This document shows positions 17,500 to 26,151 of a stretch of 64,000 nt of DNA, piece by piece (within the stretch, counting starts at the first letter, position 1; every line of letters begins with the position of its first letter). The stretch is from the NCBI GenBank assembly GCA_024693065.1, contig JAILLP010000011.1, forward strand, positions 186,001 to 250,000. The letters are read 5' to 3'. Below the pieces are notes generated by a model. The model was not told where the DNA came from. It made no database searches and saw only the letters and a list, made by a program, of their open reading frames with translations. A program made the translations under genes and the position numbers. The DNA is from Paludibacteraceae bacterium. Lineage in GTDB: Bacteria > Bacteroidota > Bacteroidia > Bacteroidales > Paludibacteraceae.

Positions 17500-20151
17500 A
17501 TGTCGGACGAAACTAAAGGCACTAACGAAGATTTGGATAATGTGATGGACGATGGGGCCGTTGAGGCTTCCTCTACTTCGTCTTACGAGGTGCCTGAAGA
17601 GTCGAAGGACCAGGATATCTTTCACCATATTCCAGGCATGTACCGGACTTGGTTCTTGGATTATGCCTCGTACGTCATCTTGGAACGTGCGGTGCCGCAC
17701 CTTGACGACGGTCTGAAACCTGTTCAGCGTCGTATCCTCCATTCCATGAAACGCTTGGATGACGGCCGCTACAATAAGGTGGCTAACATCGTCGGACACA
17801 CCATGCAGTTCCATCCGCATGGCGACGCCTCTATCGGTGGCGCGTTGGTGACATTGGGTCAGAAGGACCTCCTGATCGATTGCCAGGGAAACTGGGGAAA
17901 CATCCTCACGGGCGATAGTGCGGCCGCTCCTCGTTACATCGAGGCCCGCCTTTCGAAGTTTGCCCTCGATGTAGTATTCAGCCCTAAGGTGACGGAATGG
18001 AAGGCCTCATACGATGGACGAAACAAGGAGCCGATCACCTTGCCGGTGAAGTTCCCTCTCTTGCTTGCACAGGGCGTCGAGGGTATCGCGGTCGGCCTCT
18101 CTTCTAAGATATTGCCTCATAACTTCAATGAGATACTGGATGCCGCTGTGGCATACCTGAACGATGAACCGTTCGAACTCTACCCGGACTTCCAAACTGG
18201 AGGTCTGATCGACGTCTCCCACTACAACGATGGAGAGCGTGGCGGCAGGGTGCGTGTCCGCGCGAAAATCAGCAAGATTGACAATAAAACGTTGGTCATC
18301 AACGATATACCATACGGTAAGACAACGAACGTGTTGATCGATTCTATCCTGAAGGCGAACGAAAAGGGTAAGATCAACATCCGTAAGGTGGAGGATAACA
18401 CGTCCGACCATGCGGAGATCATTATTCATCTGGAAAACAAGACCTCGTCCGACAAGACGATCGACGCGCTCTATGCCTTCACGGATTGTGAGGTGAACAT
18501 CTCGCCTTGCTGTTGCGTCATCCACGATAAGAAGCCTATGTTCACCAACGTCTCAAGTATGTTGAAGATGTCGGTGGACCGTACGAAGGATCTGTTGCGC
18601 CAGGAGTTGCTCATCCAACGTGGGGAGTTGCTGGAGCAGTTGCACTATTGCTCGTTGGAGAAGATATTCATCGAGGAACGCATCTATAAGGACAAGAAGT
18701 TCGAGGATAGCAAGAATGTCGATGCCGCCTTGGATCATATCGCCACCCGCTTGGAGCCGTTCCGCCCGTTGTTCGTTCGGGATGTGACGAGGGAGGACCT
18801 GCAGCGTCTGTTGGAGATCAAGATGGCGCGCATCCTCAAATTCAATTCGGACAAGTCGGAGGAGCAGATCGTTGCGTTGAAGCAGCAGATCGAAGGCGTG
18901 GATTACAACCTGGAGCACCTTGTCGCGTTTACCATCGCTTGGTATAAGTCTTTGAAGAACAAGTACGGGGAGAAGTACCCTCGTTTGACGGAGATCCGCA
19001 ACTTCGAGACGATTGAGGCCTCCAAGGTGGTCGAGGCGAACGAGAAACTCTATGTGAACTGGGCGGAGGGCTTTGTCGGAACGGCCTTGAAGAAGGACGA
19101 CTTCGTATGCAACTGCTCGGATATCGACGATATCATCCTCATCCATAAGGATGGTAAGTATCAGATCATCAAAGTGCCTGACAAGAAGTATGTGGGCAAG
19201 GATATTATCCATGTGAACGTCTTTCGAAAGAATGATAAACGGACGGTCTATAACGTGGCATACCGTGACGGAAAGACTGGCTTCAACTATATTAAACGCT
19301 TTGCGATAACGGGCGTTTCAAGGGATAAGGACTATGATATCACGCAAGGCACGCCTGGTTCGAAGATATTGTACTTCTCCGCTAATTCCAATGCGGAGGC
19401 GGAGACGATACATGTGGTGTTGAAGCCTCGCTTGCGCCTGAAGGTGTCGGCCTTCGACCGTGATTTCGGCGAGATAGCCATCAAAGGACGTCAGTCCATG
19501 GGTAACATCCTGACCAAGAACGAGGTGATGAGGATTACGCTGAAGCAGCGAGGTTCTTCCACGTTGGGTGGACGTTCCGTATGGTTTGACAGGGATGTGC
19601 TTCGTTTGAACTATGACGGAAGGGGAGAGCCTCTTGGCGACTTCCAGTCGGAGGATAAGATCCTTGTCGTTTCGTCCAAGGGCGAATATTACCTCTCCGG
19701 TTTTGAGGACACCAACCATTTCGACGAGGATGTTAAGATCGTGGAGAAATTCGATCCGGAGAAGATATGGACGGTGGCTCTCTTCGATGCCAACGAAGGC
19801 TTCAAATACTTGAAACGTTTCCGTTTCGAGGTGACGAGCAAACGGCAGAACTTTATTGGAGAGAATCCGAAGTCGGTGATGTTGCTGATCACGGATACTT
19901 ATTATCCAAGGCTGAAGCTCACCTTCGGCGGACGTGACGCGCACAGGGAACCGTTGGAGATCGATGCGGATGAATTTATTGGCGTGAAGGGTATGAAGGC
20001 GAAAGGCAAACGGTTGCATACGTGGGAGATCCAGAACGTGGAGGAGCTGGAACCGTTGCGCTTCCCTGAGAAGGTGGAGGAGGAAGTCGCTGAGGCGGAC
20101 GAGCCAGAGGCGGACGCTTCCCAGAGTACGGATCAACCAACTTTGTTCTAA
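17500..20151 (+). CDS. parC: DNA topoisomerase IV / gyrase-type subunit A (ParC-like)
   Basis: An 883-residue type IIA topoisomerase subunit that cuts and rejoins DNA together with a ParE/GyrB partner (not in this window). LKPVQRRIL (residues 72-80) opens the winged-helix domain. The catalytic tyrosine is Y146 in AAPRYIEARL, and the residues near the active site are HPHGDASIGGALV (105-117). A coiled-coil region follows, and the C-terminal part (about 520-830) is a beta-pinwheel with strands such as GSKILYFSANSN. No GyrA-box is evident, which favours ParC over GyrA. The acidic tail ends in DQPTLF. At the positions equal to E. coli GyrA S83 and D87 it has A110 and G114, which is unusual. Confidence 0.88.
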   Translation: MSDETKGTNEDLDNVMDDGAVEASSTSSYEVPEESKDQDIFHHIPGMYRTWFLDYASYVILERAVPHLDDGLKPVQRRILHSMKRLDDGRYNKVANIVGHTMQFHPHGDASIGGALVTLGQKDLLIDCQGNWGNILTGDSAAAPRYIEARLSKFALDVVFSPKVTEWKASYDGRNKEPITLPVKFPLLLAQGVEGIAVGLSSKILPHNFNEILDAAVAYLNDEPFELYPDFQTGGLIDVSHYNDGERGGRVRVRAKISKIDNKTLVINDIPYGKTTNVLIDSILKANEKGKINIRKVEDNTSDHAEIIIHLENKTSSDKTIDALYAFTDCEVNISPCCCVIHDKKPMFTNVSSMLKMSVDRTKDLLRQELLIQRGELLEQLHYCSLEKIFIEERIYKDKKFEDSKNVDAALDHIATRLEPFRPLFVRDVTREDLQRLLEIKMARILKFNSDKSEEQIVALKQQIEGVDYNLEHLVAFTIAWYKSLKNKYGEKYPRLTEIRNFETIEASKVVEANEKLYVNWAEGFVGTALKKDDFVCNCSDIDDIILIHKDGKYQIIKVPDKKYVGKDIIHVNVFRKNDKRTVYNVAYRDGKTGFNYIKRFAITGVSRDKDYDITQGTPGSKILYFSANSNAEAETIHVVLKPRLRLKVSAFDRDFGEIAIKGRQSMGNILTKNEVMRITLKQRGSSTLGGRSVWFDRDVLRLNYDGRGEPLGDFQSEDKILVVSSKGEYYLSGFEDTNHFDEDVKIVEKFDPEKIWTVALFDANEGFKYLKRFRFEVTSKRQNFIGENPKSVMLLITDTYYPRLKLTFGGRDAHREPLEIDADEFIGVKGMKAKGKRLHTWEIQNVEELEPLRFPEKVEEEVAEADEPEADASQSTDQPTLF

Positions 20152-20156
20152 ATATT

Positions 20157-20702
20157 ATGCAGATGAAACGCATTTTTTTCATATTGTCATTTTGGGTGAT
20201 GGGAATATCCTCTTATGCTGCGAATCTGGATCAGTACGAAAAACTATATCCAGGTTGTGTGGACAATGAGGAGTCTACCATTTACGGTGGCACGTATGGT
20301 GCGTGGCCTAAGAACCTTATCCTCCCAGAGTTCCCCGACGGTGGAGATGTGGAGTTCACTCGTTTTATTTACAGTAACTTAACATATCCTGAGGTTGTTG
20401 AATCCTATGATAGTTTGACGAAACAACCTATATTGGCGAAGGGTGTCGTGGCTGTTCAGATTGTTATTGACCGGTGTGGTAGGGCCACAAGACAGGAGAT
20501 CGTACAATCCATGAACGATGAGTATGATGAGGAGGCCCTGCGTATCATGAATGGTTTGCCGGTGTTTAAGCCGGGAGAGATGGATGGCATCAGGGTGAAG
20601 GTGGCTTTTATCGTCCCTGTGAGGTTCTCGAAGACCCATCTTCCTCCTAAGGCGGATCAGATTATCGAATTTGATGATAACTATAATTTTGATGATTGGT
20701 GA
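20157..20702 (+). CDS. Periplasmic protein with a TonB C-terminal domain
   Basis: A 181-residue protein with an N-terminal signal peptide (KRIFFILSFWVMGISSYAAN), so it is likely cut and soluble in the periplasm rather than anchored like TonB. Residues about 85-160 form a TonB_C domain (GVVAVQIVIDRCGRATRQEI, EALRIMNGLPVFKPGEMDG). Start is ATG 20157 or the in-frame ATG at 20163. Its stop overlaps the shikimate kinase start (TGATG), and only 5 bases separate it from the topoisomerase gene, so the three are likely co-transcribed. Its biochemical role is not known; without a membrane anchor it cannot act as a classical TonB. Confidence 0.75.
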   Translation: MQMKRIFFILSFWVMGISSYAANLDQYEKLYPGCVDNEESTIYGGTYGAWPKNLILPEFPDGGDVEFTRFIYSNLTYPEVVESYDSLTKQPILAKGVVAVQIVIDRCGRATRQEIVQSMNDEYDEEALRIMNGLPVFKPGEMDGIRVKVAFIVPVRFSKTHLPPKADQIIEFDDNYNFDDW

Positions 20703-21208
20703 TGAAACAAACACGTTTGTTTTTAGTGGGTTACATGGGATGCGGGAAAACGCATACCGCTAAGCGTCTGGCTAAGAAGTACGGTATGGACTATATTGAT
20801 TTGGACCAGTATATCGAGCGTCGCTTCTTCAAGACCATCCCGCAGATCTTCGCCGAGAGGGGAGAGGAGGGGTTCCGCAAACTGGAGCACAACATGTTGG
20901 AGGAGGTCGCCTCCTTCGAGAACGTCATCATATCCACGGGTGGCGGAGCGGCGTGTTTCTACGACAACATGGAGTTGATGAACGCTTCGGGCGAGACGGT
21001 CTACCTCCAGGCTTCACCGGAAGGCCTTTTCGCTTATCTGAAGAACGCGAAGGCGGAACGTCCTTTGTTGGCCGGCAAGTCTGACGACGAGATGCTGGCG
21101 TTCATCCGCGCAAGCCTCGAGACGAGGGAACCCTACTATCTGAAGGCGAAGCATATCATCGATTCTAAGGATGAAAGCGATGTGCTTTTCGACCAACTGT
21201 TGAAATAA
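20702..21208 (+). CDS. aroK: Shikimate kinase
   Basis: 168 residues, usual length. It phosphorylates shikimate with ATP in the route to chorismate and aromatic amino acids. The Walker A motif GYMGCGKT is at residues 10-17, the shikimate-binding DLDQYIERR follows near residue 35, and STGGGAACF is the conserved glycine-rich loop. The lid arginine region is ERPLLAG. The frame extends to TTG/GTG codons, but the ATG at 20702, overlapping the upstream stop as TGATG, fits the conserved N-terminus and suggests coupled translation. Confidence 0.95.
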   Translation: MKQTRLFLVGYMGCGKTHTAKRLAKKYGMDYIDLDQYIERRFFKTIPQIFAERGEEGFRKLEHNMLEEVASFENVIISTGGGAACFYDNMELMNASGETVYLQASPEGLFAYLKNAKAERPLLAGKSDDEMLAFIRASLETREPYYLKAKHIIDSKDESDVLFDQLLK

Positions 21209-21233
21209 TACTTGGCTAAATAATTACATATTC

Positions 21234-23030
21234 ATGCAAGAGAAAATTATCGTATTGGATTTCGGTGGGCAATATGCTCACCTGATTGCGAATAGAGTCC
21301 GCCGTCTGGGCGTTTTCACGGAGATATGCTCCCCAACCGCTTCCGTCGAGGAATTGGCGGGCGCTAAGGGAATCATCTATAGTGGCGGTCCTTCCAGCGT
21401 GTATGCGGAGGATGCCCCTGATTATAATCCTGAGATATTGAACATCCCGGTGCCTAAGCTGGGTATCTGCTACGGTCACCAGTTGATGGCCTCTCAGTTG
21501 GGCGGTACGGTGAAGCCGGGCAAGGTGAAGGAGTATGGTATCGCGGATCTCCTGCTGAAGGAGCCTCAACATCCCCTTTTGAAGGGTATCCCTGCCTCTT
21601 CCCCTATGTGGATGAGCCATGGCGACGCGGTGGAGAAACTGCCTGCGGGCTATAAGATCATCGCCTCCACCAAGGATTGCCCGATCGCGGCCGTCGCTTT
21701 GGACGAGCGCAAGATCTATGGCATACAGTTCCACCCGGAGGTGACGCACAGCAAGTTCGGTATGAAGATATTGGACAACTTCATTGATATCTGTGGCTGC
21801 GAACGTACGTGGAACATGAAGAGCTACATGCCGCTGATCTCGGAGAAGATCAAGAAGGAGGTGGGCGACCGCAAGGTGTTCCTGCTGGTTTCCGGTGGTG
21901 TGGACAGTACCGTGGCGTTCGTGTTGCTGAACCGTGTGTTGGGCACCGACCGTGTCATGGGTCTGCACATCGACAATGGTATGATGCGCATGGACGAGTC
22001 CGCTAAGATCATCGATTTCTTGAAGGCTGAGGGCATGCACAACCTGCGTGTGGTGGATGCGACCGACACCTTCCTTGGCAAGCTGAAGGGCATCACGGCT
22101 CCTGAGCAGAAACGTAAGATCATCGGCGCCACTTTCTTGGTGGTGAAGGACGAGGAGATGGCCAAGCTGAACCTCGACCCTAAGGAGTGGATGATCGCCC
22201 AGGGTACCATCTATCCGGATACCATCGAGAGCGGTGGTACGAAGAACGCTGATTTGATCAAGACCCACCACAACCGTGTGAAGGAGGTGATGGATCTGAT
22301 GGCGCAAGGCTTGTTGCTGGAGCCGTTGGCAGACCTCTACAAGGATGAGGTCCGCATGTTGGGCGAGGAGTTGGGTATTCCTCATAACCTCGTGTGGAGG
22401 CATCCGTTCCCTGGTCCGGGCTTGGGCGTGCGCCTGCTTTGCACCGACGGCAAGGGTGAATTCGCGAAGATGGAGGACGTGCCGGGCTTGGCGGAGTATC
22501 TGAAAGAGAACCATATAGAGGGAAAGATCCTTCCGATCAAGAGTGTGGGTGTGCAGGGTGATGGACGTACCTATGCGCAACCGTTCCTGTTGACCACGAA
22601 GAACCTTACCTGGAAGCAGTGCGAGAAGTTCAGCACCGAGTTGGTGAACCGCTTCAAGGTGATCAACCGTGTGATTTGGCAGGTAGGCGCAGTTTCCGAC
22701 GAGATGCCTAAACTGGTGGAACAATATGCCACGAAGCACAACTTCGACGTGTTGCGTAAGTTCGATAACATCTGTACGGAGTTCCTGCAGGAGAATAACC
22801 TCTACGAATCCATTTGGCAGATGCCAGTCGTTTCCGTTCCATTGACGGTGGCCGACAAGCCATGCATTGTGATGCGTCCGGTGAACAGTTCCGAGGCGAT
22901 GACCGCCAACTTCGCGGAGATCGACCAAAAGTTGTTGGAAGGCCTATGGGGCAGGTTCGTGGCGGAGGGCGCCGGCTCGTTGTGGTACGACGTGACGCAC
23001 AAGCCTCCGGGAACGATCGAGTGGGAGTGA
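21234..23030 (+). CDS. guaA: GMP synthase (glutamine-hydrolysing), long form
   Basis: 598 residues. Converts XMP to GMP using glutamine and ATP in the cytoplasm. The glutaminase half has nucleophile C79 (GICYGHQ) and H167/E169 (FHPEVTH); the synthase half has the PP-loop SGGVDST (220-226). The protein ends in the conserved KPPGTIEWE. It is about 75-90 residues longer than the usual bacterial enzyme. The extra length lies in the C-terminal dimerisation domain (about 420-590), where LPIKSVGVQGDGRTY is followed by a second block (NRVIWQVGA ... IWQMPVVSVPLT) that resembles the longer eukaryotic enzyme. A double hairpin follows the gene. Confidence 0.95.
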   Translation: MQEKIIVLDFGGQYAHLIANRVRRLGVFTEICSPTASVEELAGAKGIIYSGGPSSVYAEDAPDYNPEILNIPVPKLGICYGHQLMASQLGGTVKPGKVKEYGIADLLLKEPQHPLLKGIPASSPMWMSHGDAVEKLPAGYKIIASTKDCPIAAVALDERKIYGIQFHPEVTHSKFGMKILDNFIDICGCERTWNMKSYMPLISEKIKKEVGDRKVFLLVSGGVDSTVAFVLLNRVLGTDRVMGLHIDNGMMRMDESAKIIDFLKAEGMHNLRVVDATDTFLGKLKGITAPEQKRKIIGATFLVVKDEEMAKLNLDPKEWMIAQGTIYPDTIESGGTKNADLIKTHHNRVKEVMDLMAQGLLLEPLADLYKDEVRMLGEELGIPHNLVWRHPFPGPGLGVRLLCTDGKGEFAKMEDVPGLAEYLKENHIEGKILPIKSVGVQGDGRTYAQPFLLTTKNLTWKQCEKFSTELVNRFKVINRVIWQVGAVSDEMPKLVEQYATKHNFDVLRKFDNICTEFLQENNLYESIWQMPVVSVPLTVADKPCIVMRPVNSSEAMTANFAEIDQKLLEGLWGRFVAEGAGSLWYDVTHKPPGTIEWE

Positions 23031-23053
23031 TTTTGATCCCTAAGATATTGAGT

Positions 23054-23123
23054 ATCCCCATTGTCAGAGAGTCTGGCGATGGGGATGTTTCGTTTCTTGT
23101 AGGGGCAAAAAAACTTTTGCCCC
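23054..23123 (+). terminator. Two hairpins after GMP synthase
   Basis: First hairpin: ATCCCCAT (23054-23061) pairs with ATGGGGAT (23079-23086), inner CAGA/TCTG pairs extend it, and a T-rich run follows. Second hairpin: GGGGCAAAA (23102-23110) pairs with TTTTGCCCC (23115-23123). Together they isolate guaA from the channel gene. Confidence 0.8.
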
Positions 23124-23143
23124 GGGCCTATCCATAAACATAT

Positions 23144-23176
23144 TTTGTTACTATTTCGTTTTTATTTGTACATTTG
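23144..23176 (+). promoter_or_regulatory. Consensus Bacteroidota promoter of the channel gene
   Basis: TTTG at 23144-23147, a 21-base spacer, then TACATTTG at 23169-23176. Both boxes match the Bacteroidota housekeeping consensus. The leader to the ATG at 23212 is about 30 bases. Confidence 0.8.
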
Positions 23177-23211
23177 CATATTTAACGTTTCGAAATGTGT
23201 GACAGATTCTC

Positions 23212-24045
23212 ATGGCAGACTGGAAAGAGAAAATAAGGAAGATATGTACCAACAAGTGGTTTGAGTTGGTGATCACGATTATCATCGTCGTGAATTCTGC
23301 CCTTATCGGTGTGGAGACGTATATGAAGTCTCCCGTCATCTCGCATGTGCAGGATATCATCTTAGGCATTTTCACCATTGAAATCATCATGCGTTTCATC
23401 GCCGCAAAGGATGTGCGCACGTTCTTCCGGAGCGGGTGGAACATCTTCGACCTCTGCTTAGTGATCATCAGTTACGTGCCGGAGACGATGATGCCGAACT
23501 CCTCCGCCATGATGGCCCTCCGTGTGTTGCGTGTGCTCCGTGTGTTACGCCTGTTGCGCGCCTCCAAGGAGATCAAGCTGATCGTTACCGTCCTGCTGAA
23601 ATCAATCACCTCCATGTTCTGCAACATGCTCCTCTATCTGATCTTTATCTATTTGTTCGCCATCGTCGGTGTCGGTCTTTTCCGTATGCCTGACCCGAAC
23701 ACGTTGAGCGGCGAGGAGGCTGTGCGGTACGAGGAGTTTCTGCGTGTCGCGCCTAATAACCCTCACAATTCGTCCGACCCATACGGTTCCCTGGACGAGG
23801 CCATGTTCACGCTTTTCCGTGTCATGACGGGGGAGGATTGGACCGATCTGCGCTATAACCTTGTGACGGCAAGCGAGATGGGCGTCATCAAGACCCCGAC
23901 CGTGGTGGTGACGCTCTTCCACGTCTTCTGGTTCATCATCGCCGCCTTCCTTCTGTTGAACTTGGTGACAGGCGCCATCCTCAACAATTACCAGAAGGAA
24001 AGGAGCCGGCAGGATGTGCATGGACCTGATAGTGATGAGGATTAA
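23212..24045 (+). CDS. One-domain voltage-gated cation channel (NaChBac family) with an acidic, calcium-type filter
   Basis: 277 residues with six transmembrane segments; four copies would form the channel in the inner membrane. S4 carries five regularly spaced arginines, R104, R107, R110, R113 and R116. The pore loop reads TLFRVMTGEDWTD (200-212), aligning with TLFQVVTLESWAS of NaChBac. The acidic residues E208, D209 and D212 match the three aspartate positions of the engineered calcium channel CavAb, so Ca2+ permeation is likely; this is inference. A long turret with 35 extra residues (158-192) lies between S5 and the pore. It is a single-gene unit with its own promoter. Confidence 0.9.
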   Translation: MADWKEKIRKICTNKWFELVITIIIVVNSALIGVETYMKSPVISHVQDIILGIFTIEIIMRFIAAKDVRTFFRSGWNIFDLCLVIISYVPETMMPNSSAMMALRVLRVLRVLRLLRASKEIKLIVTVLLKSITSMFCNMLLYLIFIYLFAIVGVGLFRMPDPNTLSGEEAVRYEEFLRVAPNNPHNSSDPYGSLDEAMFTLFRVMTGEDWTDLRYNLVTASEMGVIKTPTVVVTLFHVFWFIIAAFLLLNLVTGAILNNYQKERSRQDVHGPDSDED

Positions 24046-24109
24046 TAGCCTCGCTCCCTTTTTTGCTGATTAAATGTAAGTTGTTGATTATAAATTTAAT
24101 GATTGAAAC

Positions 24110-24586
24110 ATGAAACGATTCTTACTGTGTATGTCGTTATTCTTCTCCTGGGGTTGTTTCCATAATCTTATGGCGGAGGAATTGGATGTGTTGGTCGTCG
24201 AGCTGAAGTCTGACATCTCCTATAAATTTTCGTTGAATGAACCTCCTCGTTTTTCGCTGAACAATGGGCAGATGGAGGTTGTCGGGGATGTGGAGACCAG
24301 CTTTGAGGTGTCGAATGTCCGCCAAATCTACTTTGCGCCGTCTGCATCGGTGGGTGTCTCTAAGACTGAGGCGAAGTCTGATGTGACTCTCTTCTATGAG
24401 GATAATAGCCATGTGCGCGTCGAAGGTGTTCAGCCTGGTTCCGTGGCCTATCTCTATGCGGCGGACGGAAAACTGCTTGGGGAGAAATCGGCGAGTGGAA
24501 ACGCTGTGGAGGTTCAGTTGCCTAACGAGGCGGGGATCTATATGTTGCAGGTGAATGGTAGAACGTTTAAAGTTAGGAAGAGATGA
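24110..24586 (+). CDS. Exported small protein with a type-IX-like sorting C-terminus
   Basis: 158 residues. A signal peptide covers residues 1 to about 22 (ends LMAEE). Residues 24-75 form a beta module (VELKSDISYKFSLNEPPRF, VSNVRQIYF) common at the N-terminus of Bacteroidales exported proteins. The C-terminal 70 residues (VAYLYAADGKLLGE, EAGIYMLQVNGRTFKVRKR) look like the compact sorting domain that sends proteins through the type IX system. Almost nothing lies between the two, so it may be a small surface protein or carrier. Its stop overlaps the next start by 4 bases (ATGA), so the pair is co-translated. Confidence 0.65.
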   Translation: MKRFLLCMSLFFSWGCFHNLMAEELDVLVVELKSDISYKFSLNEPPRFSLNNGQMEVVGDVETSFEVSNVRQIYFAPSASVGVSKTEAKSDVTLFYEDNSHVRVEGVQPGSVAYLYAADGKLLGEKSASGNAVEVQLPNEAGIYMLQVNGRTFKVRKR

Positions 24587-26127
24587 AAAAAGAGATACTA
24601 CTTTGTGGAGCATTGATGCTTTCCTTGGCGGGTCAAGCGGAATCATTCATGCGTGTGGAGCTTGCGGATGGAACGTTTGTGGACTATAAGGGAGATAATA
24701 TCAAGAATGTCACATTTGAGACCACCGATAAGTCTGGAACCATTCAAGGCAAAAAATATGTGGATTTAGGATTGTCCGTGAAGTGGGCGGCCTATGACGT
24801 CGGTTCGGACAACGCGAACGAGAACGGCAGTCGGTTTGCTTGGGGATTGACCACCCCTACGACGGAGACGCAAGTGCCATGGTCGGAGTACAAATATTTT
24901 GACGAGGAGAATAATGATGCTCCGTTGACGAAATATTGTGAGAATGAACGTTTCGGAAAGGTGGATTCCTTGAATGTCTTGGAGGCTATCGACGATGCGG
25001 CTTCTGTCCTTTGGGGCGATGAGTGGCGTATGCCGACGAAGGCTGAGGTGGCGGAGCTCATCCGGGTATGTCATGCCACGGTCGTCCGTAATAATGGTGT
25101 CCTTGCCAACCGGTTCACCTCCGATGAGGCGGGGTATGAGAATGTCGCATTGACCTTCCCTTATTCCTCCGGATTGTCCAACTATTGGACATCCTCGTTG
25201 TATGAGACGAATAGCATCTTGGCGTATTACTATCAGATGGTCGATTTCACGTCAGGCTCTTCGACTATAGAATCAGAGATAGGCCCTAAGGGCATGGGAA
25301 GGGGAGGAACGGCTTTCGTCAGGGCCGTGTCCACGTCCGAGAACGTTAAGAAAGATTCTACGGTGGTTATCCACCTGAATAATGGCAAGGCGGTGGAATA
25401 TCTTTCCGATCAAGTGAAGAACCTCTTTTTCTTTGATTCGGAGGCATCTTCCGCAGACAAGGAGACAGGCTCTTTGGATGACTATGGGTATGTCGATTTA
25501 GGCTTGAGCGTTTTGTGGGCGACCCATAACGTGGGCGCCGCTACGCCAGCAGGAAGAGGTGGATTGTATGCTTGGGGCGAGACGGAGGAGGAGAAGAAGG
25601 ATACTTCTGTAGCGTTCGCCACCGCGTATTCACCGTATCTCTATAAGTTCTCAATGGATAGTACGATGTTCTCCCTCTCCAAATATTGCAATGTGGATAC
25701 GGCAGGTGTTGTGGATAATCTGACGACGTTGGAGGCGGAGGATGATGCCGCAAGTGTGAACTGGGCTCCTAAGTGGCGTATGCCAACCAGGGAAGAAATG
25801 AGTGAGCTGGTGGAGAATTGCACGGCCCTTTACACTGATAATTATATGGACTCCGGTGTCTCTGGTGTCTTGATGACCAGCAAGGTGCAGGGATATACTG
25901 ACCGATCCATCTTCTTGCCGGGAAACTGTTTCATCCAATATGAGTATGTTGCAACTGACGCCGACGGGAAGAGGTGCTATAACCCGTATTATTGGACTTC
26001 CTCTTTGTATGAGGCGGATTGTAAATTTGCATGGATGGTCACATTCCATGACATCGAAGGTGAGTGGAATGTAGCGACCCTAATAAGGAACTGCGGTGCG
26101 TCGATTCGTCCCGTGGCTGATAAGTGA
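24583..26127 (+). CDS. Exported protein with two tandem Fibrobacter-paralogous-type domains
   Basis: 514 residues with an N-terminal signal peptide (to about residue 19, GQAES). It is an internal duplication. Each half starts with a small strand module (VELADGTFVDYKGDNIKNV; VVIHLNNGKAVEYLSDQVK), followed by YVDLGLSVKWA or YVDLGLSVLWA, then DDAASV..W...WRMPT and YWTSSLYE. These are hallmarks of the Fibrobacter major paralogous domain group (TIGR02145/DUF1566-like), related to C-type-lectin-like folds. The function is unknown; the role is probably at the cell surface. It is coupled to the gene upstream by an ATGA overlap. Confidence 0.7.
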   Translation: MKKEILLCGALMLSLAGQAESFMRVELADGTFVDYKGDNIKNVTFETTDKSGTIQGKKYVDLGLSVKWAAYDVGSDNANENGSRFAWGLTTPTTETQVPWSEYKYFDEENNDAPLTKYCENERFGKVDSLNVLEAIDDAASVLWGDEWRMPTKAEVAELIRVCHATVVRNNGVLANRFTSDEAGYENVALTFPYSSGLSNYWTSSLYETNSILAYYYQMVDFTSGSSTIESEIGPKGMGRGGTAFVRAVSTSENVKKDSTVVIHLNNGKAVEYLSDQVKNLFFFDSEASSADKETGSLDDYGYVDLGLSVLWATHNVGAATPAGRGGLYAWGETEEEKKDTSVAFATAYSPYLYKFSMDSTMFSLSKYCNVDTAGVVDNLTTLEAEDDAASVNWAPKWRMPTREEMSELVENCTALYTDNYMDSGVSGVLMTSKVQGYTDRSIFLPGNCFIQYEYVATDADGKRCYNPYYWTSSLYEADCKFAWMVTFHDIEGEWNVATLIRNCGASIRPVADK

Positions 26128-26151
26128 TAATCATAAAATGTATAGTGTATC

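Noticed and set aside
21216..22928. Open frame of 570 codons on the minus strand across guaA
   Set aside because: Composition (very rich in His, Leu, Gln, Arg) is typical of an antisense shadow, while the plus strand encodes a complete GMP synthase.
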